DNA of 64,000 bases from Xanthostigma xanthostigma (taxonomy: Eukaryota; Arthropoda; Insecta; Raphidioptera; Raphidiidae): positions 17,874,001-17,938,000 of the forward strand of contig OY754469.1 of the NCBI GenBank assembly GCA_963575645.1, read 5' to 3'. Below the pieces are notes generated by a model that was not told the DNA's origin, searched no databases, and saw only the letters and a list, made by a program, of their open reading frames with translations. Below, one piece after another: positions 48,834 through 58,600 of this stretch (position 1 is its first letter; every line of letters starts with the position of its first letter). The translations under genes and the position numbers were made by a program.

Positions 48834-49688
48834 TTTTGACGTGATAACGTCTTATAAATTGATGAATCACCAATATTATAAATTGATAAAACACCGGCTG
48901 CATGTACGAAAAAGTGTAACGCGTAACGCATAACGCATAACGCGTAACGTTCCGCCTGACCCTGTGTGTGCTTTTTGCTAATTTCTCGCTCAATTTAAAT
49001 CAGATCGGTTTGAAACAAGTCTTAAACGAAAGAGGAGAACATTTTACATAGATTTCGTATAACAGAAATTGATAAAACACCGGCTGCATGTACGAAAAAG
49101 TGTAACGCGTAACGCATAACGCATAACGCGTAACGTTCCGCCTGACCCTGTGCGTGCTTTTTGCTAATTTCTCGCTCAATTTAAATCAGATCGGTTTGAA
49201 ACCAGTCTTAAACGAAAGAGGAGAACATTTTACATAGATTTCGTATAACAGAATTTGCCTAAACAGTTTTTTTATACAAATTTATATAGAAAAATATTTT
49301 ATACAAATTTATATAGAAAAATAGCTGTATAAATGCAATGTTGTCTAATGCATGGCGCGACGCGGTCGGTTGTCTTTGTTTGCCGTACATGGAAATTAGA
49401 AAATAACGTATGTCTTGTCTTAACATGAAAACGGCTGCATTTCTAATGTTTAATTCAATTTTTTGACATTAGTATATTGTGAACGCAACGCCTTCTAAGT
49501 TAAGTATTGGAATAACTAATTATTATTAGAACATAATACTTTGTAAGTTGCAAACGTCACTTTTGACATTTCTTATCATTCCGACACCAAGGATAATTTT
49601 GGGAGGTTTAGGTTATGTATTACGGAATACGTTATCACGTAAAACTATCGTCCGTAAACCGACTTTACAGACAACCAATTTTTTTTTT
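48834..49688 (+). mobile_element. Constant-end element carrying minisatellite-element cargo
   Basis: The 5' block tttgacgtgataacgtctta and 3' block acgttatcacgtaaaactat...cagacaacca match the other copies. The interior is a piece of the interspersed element (aaatcagatcggtttgaaac, gcgacgcggtcggttgtc). It contains a direct tandem duplication of 186 bp (48882-49067 and 49068-49253). Confidence 0.65.
48882..49253 (+). repeat. Tandem duplication, 2 x 186 bp
   Basis: Both units begin attgataaaacaccggctgc and include the small minisatellite gtaacgcgtaacgcataacg. They differ at only a few bases, so the duplication is recent. Confidence 0.85.
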
Positions 49689-50342
49689 ATTTTAAATTTT
49701 ATTGTTTCACTTAAATATCACATTCACTTTATCCGGCGACCTTTATCACAATATTTCGGTAACGCAGTCAGTTTGTTAGCCCGAGCAATGCGATCAAAAT
49801 CACACCGTAAAACATGCAAATATTTAGGGTTAAATTATGAAATTTTGAAAAATAACTTAAACTATCCGTGAGCGCGAGTTGACGGCACGATTACTAACTG
49901 ATAATTGAGGAGGTAGATAGCAATTCATCCGGATCTCAAGCAAACACAGACATGCTTAACTTAAACTAACTTAGGGAACGGGGAAAGATATAATTTGTTC
50001 TATATCTTTTTAATAATACTAAGAATTTTGTTACTGTGCGACAGTATATTGTATAATATATTTTTGTAATAAGGACTGATGAAAGACCATTTCTAGGATT
50101 GAATCTGGTCCTATTGCTATGCCAATAAATATCTATTATTTTTATTTATTATATACTTTAGAAATTTTAGTAACAATACTGACTTTCAGACACTCTAGTA
50201 ACGCAATACCTATTTTTGTATAGTTGTCTACACGCAAATATTGGAAAAATTGAAGTGACCTGATTGGGCCCTTTTTAAACAGGCATCGTGCGGTGATTGA
50301 TTCCAAAATGTGGACTAAATTTAGTTTAAATCGATTAAGTCT
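49689..50342. other. Spacer with LINE 3' end
   Basis: Contains a LINE-type 3' end (50065-50155) and a fragment of the segmental repeat also at 7990 and 33960. No gene seen. Confidence 0.45.
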
Positions 50343-51661
50343 GTCGAGAGCAGGCCTGGGCAAATGGCGGCGAAGCATTTTAGAAAATTTTAGAAAAATA
50401 GTTGCGGAAATATAATGCGGGGACCTTTTCGTTTTTTGGTCTCCACATGCGGAAATAGAATGTGAAAACCTTTTTGTATTTTTTTGCGATCCGAATGCTG
50501 AAATAGAATGTGAGGACCTTTTTGACGTGATAACGTCTTATAAATTGATGAATCACCAATCTTATAAATTGATCAAACACCGGCTGCATGCACGAAAAAG
50601 TGTAACGTTCCTAACGGTCGTAACGTTCCTAACGCGTAACGTTCCGCCTGACCCTGTGCGTGCTTTTTGCTAATTTCTCGCTCAATTTAAATCAGATCGG
50701 TTTGAAACCAGTCTTAAACGAAAGAGGAGAACATTTTACATAGATTTCGTATAACAGAATTTGCCTAAACAGTTTTTTTATACAAATTTATATAGAAAAA
50801 TAGTTGTATAAATGCAATGTTGTCTAATGCATGGCGCGACGCGGTCGGTCGTCTTTGTTTGCCGTACATGGAAATTAGAAAACAACGTATGTCTTGTCTT
50901 AACATGAAAACGGCTGCATTTCTAATGTTTAATTCAATTTTTTGACATTAGTATTTTGTGAAATGCAACGCCTTCTAAGTTAACTATTGGAATAACTAAT
51001 TATTATTAGAACATAATACTTTGACAGATGAAAACTTCACTTTTGACATTTCTTATCATTCCGACACAAAGGATAAGCGGATTGAAACCAAATTTTGGGA
51101 GGATGTTTGATATGCAAATATGAAGTGGCCTATTGTTTTTGGGGAACATCGGCGCATGCGTAAAAGAATATATCTCTTATAGTGATGTTTTATATAATAA
51201 TAATATAGTTTTTAAAACGGTTTTTACTCTATCTATTTTTACTAGAAATGTTTGTAAATTTTTTGGGGAAAAAAGGCGCATGCGCAAAAGAGATACATGC
51301 CATAGTTGCTTTTTTATATAATAATAGTGTACTTTTTATAGTGTTTTATTATTCTACTTAATAAAATTTACCTAAATTTGAAGCGAAAGATGCAATATCA
51401 TAGATTCGAATTATTATAATTATTATATAAATTTAGGTTATGTATTACGGAATACGTTATCACGTAAAACTATCGTCCGTAAACCGACTTTACAGACAAC
51501 CAATTTTTTTTTTTTGCTCTCCGAATGCGGAATGTAAAGATCTTTTTTTCTTTAAATTTTTGGCCCGCGGTGAAAATTTCGTCAGGCATCCGGCCCGCGG
51601 TCAAATTTTCATCAGCTATGTGGCCCGCCGATCAAAAGATTTGCCCGCCCCTCGTCGAGAG
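50343..51661. mobile_element. hAT-type element with 8-bp target duplication, containing a nested element
   Basis: Target duplication GTCGAGAG at 50343-50350 and 51654-51661. The left end caggcctgggcaaat and the complement of the right end (gaggggcgggcaaat) form an imperfect TIR of hAT type. The interior has repeats of gcggaaatagaatgtgaggac and cggcccgcgg. The constant-end element at 50518-51514 is inserted inside. No transposase. Confidence 0.75.
50518..51514 (+). mobile_element. Constant-end element nested in hAT
   Basis: Same ends as 48834-49688 and similar cargo, but extended into the GCGCATGCGC minisatellite (51120-51350), and without the 186-bp duplication. Confidence 0.65.
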
Positions 51662-53307
51662 TTATCGTGCTAAAACACACTCATATATATATGATAGAAA
51701 GTTGTCGTAAAAGCGAGCCCTCCCGACGCTTTTTATATTTGGGTTGCATGGCATAACATCCTTTTTGTTTGCAACAATTTTCATTCACAATCTCAATTTT
51801 TTGAACGGTCCTCGTATTTTGCGTTTGTTCTGAATGGACAACCATATGGGCGAACTGGTCCTACAGGAATCGTAGATCGCTTTTCTGAATTTCCAACAGA
51901 AAATCGGATAAACAACAGATAGACCAGTCATTCTATTTTGAACGTAACGTTAATTTTTCGTAACCGATATACAGTAAACCAAAATATGTTAAAATTCGGA
52001 AATTTTCCGTAGAATTCAATGCTGTATTTTTAAAACAACTGACAGTATTGGGCCTTACCGGAAATTGGAGCTAAAGTTGGTCAAAAACAGTTTTTTGCGT
52101 TTAAAAAAAAATATTCTTGTGACTGAGAAAAGTTTAACACAAAAGTTATAGAATTAATTATTACGGATCGATCTAGCTTGGTCCGATGTTAAAAATTTCG
52201 AAAATGAAGTGGCAATTGTTAAAAAACCGTTAAAAATCGCTGTTTTTTGAAACGCCTGTATCTCTTTGAAAAAAAATTATCTTCAAGCGATACTTGGTGA
52301 AAGTGTAGCCATTTGCAATCCAACAAATAATTATTCCGATTTATTTAATTTGCATGTAATGAATGTTTTAAAACACGCAATCTGAAGAAATACTATGAAA
52401 TTTTGTGATTTTCAGGTTCTGTGAATTACAGCGGTAACTGGACATTTTTTTTTATTAACACACAAATACAACAAAAAAGGTGCATCGATCATGCGATCAT
52501 TAGCACTGTTAACAATTTACATCTGATTTGGAGTATAAAAGTATCTATAGTGTATCTAGTAAACTATGGTAGTTGTTTTCGGTACATATTTAAATTAAAA
52601 CTGAGCATTGCTTTGACTTACAGGATTAAAATATTAAGTTTACTTGTAAACCGTGTTGTGTTCTCTCTTTTGGGATTTAAAATTTATATTATATTTTTGG
52701 GCTTTTGTTGTGTTCTAGACCCACTGTTCGAATTATAAAGGTGATGTCTCAATTTATTTTATAAGGATTTTTTTATTAAAGCAACACGTTCAGCAGCTAA
52801 GGCTATTTGCGTGGAGGTATAAGTTATCAGGGAAGTTTATTAAGGGTTTTTTTTGTGTATTTGTATTACGGTTCCGTGTCGTAGTTTTTTTGTGGATTTC
52901 CTTTTATTGATACTTCTCGGACCGTTCTGTTTTGGTTTAAGTGGCCAGTGGTCGGATTTTAACGCCCCATAGTGGGCCTTTTCCCTATTTAGTTTTGCAT
53001 GACGAATTTTTTATTGTTGTAAATTTTTTCGTATTTGGTTTTCCGGCATTCCTAGCGAACTCTTTCGCTAGATTTTTTTGTACTTTATTTTAATTTGTAT
53101 TAAATATTTCTCGTGTTGCTAATCGTTGATACTTTCTTACATCATCTTCTAGTATCTCTGCTGACTAGAAGTTGTTGTTAAATCAGGCCGTTTGATTAGC
53201 TGGCTTGCGAACTCACCCCCAACGCCGCTGATAAAAGCTAGCCTGGATCAAATTACTTTAGGGGCAAAAACAGTAGTCTTCTGATGGTACAATCTTACGA
53301 CGCTGCT
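51662..53307. other. Gene-free stretch
   Basis: No supported gene. 53210-53275 matches 38150-38220 in inverse orientation (cgccgctgataaaagctag). A frame at 52421-52738 has no recognisable domain. Confidence 0.45.
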
Positions 53308-53676
53308 TACGCCTGTAAGAGAAACTAGGGACCTAACTCTCCCAAGAAAAAATGAAGTGATTGTAATTAACTAGCGATTTAATTCACAAAAAATATAAAT
53401 AGTTGCATTAACAAGTACAGAAAAATTTATTTGATAGGTTAAATAGTGTAGATATAACTTTAATATCAAGTAACAATAATTTGAAATGAACATTACTATT
53501 TGACTGAAGGTTCTAGAATTGACACAATTTTAAATACCAGAAAAAAATTGAAAAATCAATTCGAGGTAGAAGACCCAGTTTAATGATAGTTTAATCAGAC
53601 AACGTAACTTTTTTAAAAAAATAATAGTCACTAATTTTATGCAACTATAACTATAAGTTAGGATAAACCTGGAATA

Positions 53677-54440
53677 AATTCAAATTTTTTCAAATTCAAA
53701 TTCAAATTTATTTAGATCCGTGATGCACACGTGCATGTGGAGTCGTCAAAGAATAAAATACATTAAAATACATTAGTGAAACATAGATTACATAATAAGT
53801 ATGTTTTTTAAAAAGTGTCCCTTAAAAATTCCTCATAATTATAATAGCATTTTCGTAATAAGATTTTTTTGCAATTTTGTTTGAAACATTTGATTGATTT
53901 TATATTTTTTATGTCAGCAGGTAAATGATTATAAAATTTGTGACCCCAATATCTAGGTCCTTTCTCATAGAGAGCTGATTTGTGTTTAGGCGAAGTCCGT
54001 GCCATGTCTTGTGAAATAGTTATGACTTATGTTATTATGTTCTAATTCTGTGTAATTATTTTTTATATCTATTAAGCATTGTAATATATAAATGCATGGT
54101 AAAGTTAATATTTTAAGTTTTTTAAACGTATCTTTACAAGATTCTCTCGGATTTAGCCTCTCAATTATACGCAAGCTGCGTTTTTGCATTCTGAAAACAT
54201 TAAGATGCGATGAAAAATTTCCCCAGATAGTGATTCCGTAACTAATTAGTGAATAAACTTGAGCATAATATATATTGATATAAGAGTACTAGTAGGTACT
54301 TGATCTCTAAGACTGATCAAAACGAAACAAATTGTTTTAAGTTTTTTACATAAATTGTCACAGTGGATACGCCAAACAACCGTGTTTTCTAACCACAACC
54401 CTAGAAATTTAACAGATGCTACAGACAAAATATGGAACAT
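53677..54440 (-). pseudogene. LINE 3' fragment with (TTTGAA)n tail
   Basis: Minus strand: VKFLGLWLENTVVW and IHCDNLCKKLKTICFVLISL, then FRMQKRSLRIIERLNPRESC, LKILTLPCIYILQCLI, NYFTRHGTD and, after a frameshift near 53995, GHKFYNHLPADIKN and CYYNYEEFL. These correspond to the same RT C-terminal region as the LINE at 43919 but are clearly divergent. The 3' tail is repeated tttgaa (53677-53720). Frameshifts make it inactive. Confidence 0.75.
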
Positions 54441-54836
54441 TCATTTCTATTTATTAATGAATGATTTAAAATCTTTTTAGCACTAAGAATTTTATCACTG
54501 AGCATCAAGACTAATAAATTAACTTTTCAAAATAGACTTTTGATGTCACAAAAAGACCACGTTGTCTCAGATGAATGCAAATAATAAAGTTAACTTTAAA
54601 TACCTTTATTGAAATAAACCGGGTTGTTGAAAATTTGACTTGGATCCGGTAGGTTGTTCCACAGACGCAGATCGTTATGAGATTGTCAAGATGTCGAGAG
54701 GAAAAAGATCCAGAAAAAATGAGCTGGTCCACGAGGTGACTACAAGGTCATCCCAAAATGGCGGACTTCTTTTTTCTCAGATTAACGTTAATGACTCGAA
54801 ATACGGCTTGGTAATCCGTAAAACAGCGCAAAAAAC

Positions 54837-55424
54837 TTGTAAACTACTAAACCGTCATCAAGACGACAAAACTACAATTTTACGGTACTCACAAATGGCG
54901 GTGACGTGAATATTACGTGAACCACGTGTTTGCTTGGCAAATGAAACCAAGGGTGTTCAAACTAAACAGAAGGGGTTAATAGCAATTTTAATGGTGCAAA
55001 CAAGATGACGTTTACATTTTAGAATGCGCGTTATTTTTAAATAATAACAAAATATTATTTCACGAAAATATTTAAAAAAATAATCACGACACCAGAAACA
55101 GAGACAAATTACAATTGTTACAGATAAATTTGTCTGTCGTTCAAAGAGGTGTGCGCAATACCATGATACGGATAGATAACCAAAAATATCACTACAATAA
55201 ATAAAATTATTAAAGAGTTCTAATCAGACGTTAATCAAAGATGCAAATACCACTACACCTGAAATGTGATAAGCAATTTAATAAAAAAAAAGAAAAATAA
55301 ATTGATTGTAGAATCAAATTACAATCTTGAACGATACCTAAAATAATTTTAATGACCATAACGCTATTTACATAGAGATATTGTATTATCTCAATAAAGA
55401 TTTTTATTATTATTATTATTATGG
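54837..55424 (+). mobile_element. Probable retro-insertion with (TTA)n tail
   Basis: This block is absent from the homologous GR3 flank (gap at about 39855) and ends tctcaataaagatttttatt followed by a TTA repeat, which suggests a non-LTR 3' end. No coding sequence is recognised. Confidence 0.45.
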
Positions 55425-55476
55425 CAAATACACTAACAACGTTAATTTCCACTGTAATGGCATACCTGACAAAATT

Positions 55477-55482
55477 TTTATT
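55477..55482 (-). promoter_or_regulatory. Poly(A) signal AATAAA of GR4
   Basis: AATAAA on the minus strand, about 122 nt past the GR4 stop, matching the position in GR3. Confidence 0.55.
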
Positions 55483-55603
55483 CCATTGATTTTTGTAAGA
55501 AATTTTTATAAAAATATTTTTGTTTGTGCGTGCTTGTGTTATACGTCTGTAGTGTGTAGTGTAAAATACACAATCTCTTTTTTATTGTTTTTCTTTTATA
55601 AAT

Positions 55604-58600
55604 TCATCTTGTATCAAGCAACACGAGTACGTAAGTGATTATATTTGTCAATATCTGAAATTTCAAAAACTAATATTAGTAGATATAAAGATAGAACTAG
55701 TGTAGTTAGTGAAAGTCGACTTACGGGAGCAAGCAACTCTGATGTCAATTCGAAATATGGTCCCACAGTTACTTTCATGGGCCAGTATTTGATTTTTTCA
55801 ATAAATATTCTGACTTGTTTCAATTCTTCTGGTTTGTTGTTCCACGTTGAACAATCCGTCAAAATGTCAAAAAAACGTAGTTGCTGTAAAATGATATAAA
55901 ATCAATTCTCGATAACTTTCAGAGGACATTGAACTTTATTAGTGCAAGTGAAAAAAACAGTAATAGTTCTAATTAATATAGGGGCTTAAAACGTCAAAAA
56001 TGTTTTTGGAACGTAGATTTTCAAACCAGAAAGATTCTAAGAGTGATGATCAAATTGAATATTTCGTTTTCTATAAGCATAGTGAAAAAATGTTAAAAGT
56101 TTTCCATAAAAGTCAAAAATAAACGTGTGAGCTTCACTCACGTAAGCTAACGGGGGAAGTGAAACTTCTTTAGAGTTATCAACTGAGTTCATTGATGCGT
56201 TATCCATTTTGCGTTAGATACCAAGGTTTCTTTTACATTAATTTCTGCAGTTGAAGCATTTCTTCATTAATTTTGCGTTATCGAAGTTTCTGTTGTATTA
56301 ATTCTCCGTCGTTGAATCATTTTCTCTTTTACGATACAGAAAAATTCAAACAGATACCGTGCTAAAGAAGTTTAACTTTAAAAATCAAGTCTTTTGGAGC
56401 ATAAAGGAATCGTTTTAAGTTTTACTATGCTTGTAAATTTGGTTTCACGAAGAGAAATTTTTCAAATATTTTGTAAATCAGTTAGTTTATTCAATATCAA
56501 AAATGCTGTACAGTTAATCAGGACGTAGGGGTGTGTGAAATCAAAAAAAATAGATATCTATAGTAGATATCTATATTTTTCTATAAATCTATTCATAAAC
56601 AGACGAGAGGTGTCCTGGAACACCCGGTTGGAATGAAGTTCTTTTCACTATTTATTAGGTATCATATAATTTTTTTACTAATTTGTCTATAAATTATTCA
56701 AAAATTTTATTTATACTATAATATTATTAAACAATTATAATTAGTGTGATTTGCAACTCTAAAAATTGAAATAACCCAAAAAACCCAAAACACGGGTCGT
56801 CTATCCTAGGTTGTTAAAAAGCTGAATAATGAGCTGACTATCCTGACTTCAGAATCACGTGATTATTGGAACGAAGTTCCTTATGGGACGTTATATAAAT
56901 GGAGAGGGCTAGAAAAAAAACATAATGAAAATCTACATATATTTACCTATTGTATGTCTGTCCGTAGACATAGAAAGTTGAAACTTGGCACACTTATAGG
57001 GATGGGACAAATAGGAGCCGGATTTTTGAATTTTGGTCCCAGAGAGGAACAAATTGAAAACAACATAGTTTTTTGGCTTATAATTTGCTCAATTAAAATC
57101 AGATCGGATCGAACCTATCTTAAACGAAAGAGGAGAAAATTTTACATAGATTTCATGTAACAGAATTCACGCTAGTAGTTTTTTTATACATAGAAAAATA
57201 GAAATAAACACTGTATAAATTCGATTTTGTCTAATATATCGCGCACGTGGATCGGTTATCCTTTTCTCTTACATAGTGTGATGGACATTTAAAGATTGCG
57301 TAAGTTATGTCTTAAAATAAAATAATTGCATTTGTTCAAAAACGGATGCCATTCCAAATATTAGTCAGTTTTTTGACATTAATATTTTGTGAAATGCAAC
57401 GCCTAACTTCACGATTTGTTATTAAACCATAATATAAATAGCGATATCTAGGCAAGGCAATAGAATACTCATCTGCCATGCGGGTGTCCCGGGTTCGATT
57501 CCCGATTGATGCGCAACAAATGTTATTTTTATTTTTTAGACTTGCAAATCATAAGTTTTGTTTAATAATCATATTATATTATAAATAAAATTTTCGAATA
57601 CCTACTTATCAGACAAATTAGAAAAAAAATTATACTATACATAATAAATAGCGAAAAGAACTTAGTTCCAACCGGGAGTTCCACGACACCTCTCATCTTT
57701 TTAGGTTATTCTATTGTAATCGATACTACATTAGTATGCAAGTATGGAAGTGCTTCAAAATCGACTTGCGTCATCTGATCCAAACTGACAGACTGAGTGA
57801 CTGACAAACATGTGAAGTTGAATTAGAGCTTGTTAAAAAAACGCTTGACCTCTTGAGACATGATAGTCGCTCCTTGACAAAAATGGACATATATGACCAT
57901 TTCCAGCGCAGCCACGATAACGATGATCATCTGACTATAACCAAATTTCCAATTCATCAATGAAATAACAAGAAAATACATTTCGAAAATCAAATGCACA
58001 AGCTGCATTGTAAAATATGCCAATGTTTGATTTTTAAACATGTTATTTAACTTTTCCAAACAAACCCTGCTCACATATTCGTTATGAAATCGAAAATAGT
58101 CGATTTTTTCAGCGCGATTCATTCTCAGAGTCGTCGGATGAAAATCGTGTTCGTTGAAACATTTGCATAGACGAATAAGATAGCCAAAATAAAAATAATA
58201 GCTATTCGATATTTCGACTTGTATTCTGGGATGAATGTGATTATAATTTAATTCAAAGGCAATTGTATTATAAAGACAATTCAAAGCGGCGATACAATAT
58301 ATACCGCCCAAGCTATATAGCATCGAAAAACAACCCCATTGGTAACACATGACGATAAATACATAAGCGTGCGGCTGCAGATCGCCTAAAATAAGAAATT
58401 GGTACATTTTAAATATTTAAGTATTACTAATTACTGCGTCTGTTTTCTGGTTTAATAAAAAATGAGTTAAACTATTATTTCTTGCTCAAATTAAAATGGA
58501 ATATTAGTCCAAAGAATAAAGTAAAAAAATAAGTCAAAATTGGGAAAAATTAGAGGAAAGCTAAATTTTTGCATGAACCATCCTTTTGTGGCTCTAAACA

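Larger units (their letters stand above)
53308..55603 (+). repeat. GR4 downstream flank, duplicate of 38757-40038 with insertions
   Basis: Collinear with the GR3 flank except for a LINE fragment (53677-54440) and an extra block (about 54837-55424) ending in a TTA run. Confidence 0.65.

Noticed and set aside
14139-57516. Functional tRNA-Gly genes
   Set aside because: A and B boxes are recognisable, but acceptor and anticodon stems are poorly paired, one copy lacks the A box, and all five lie in repeat arms.
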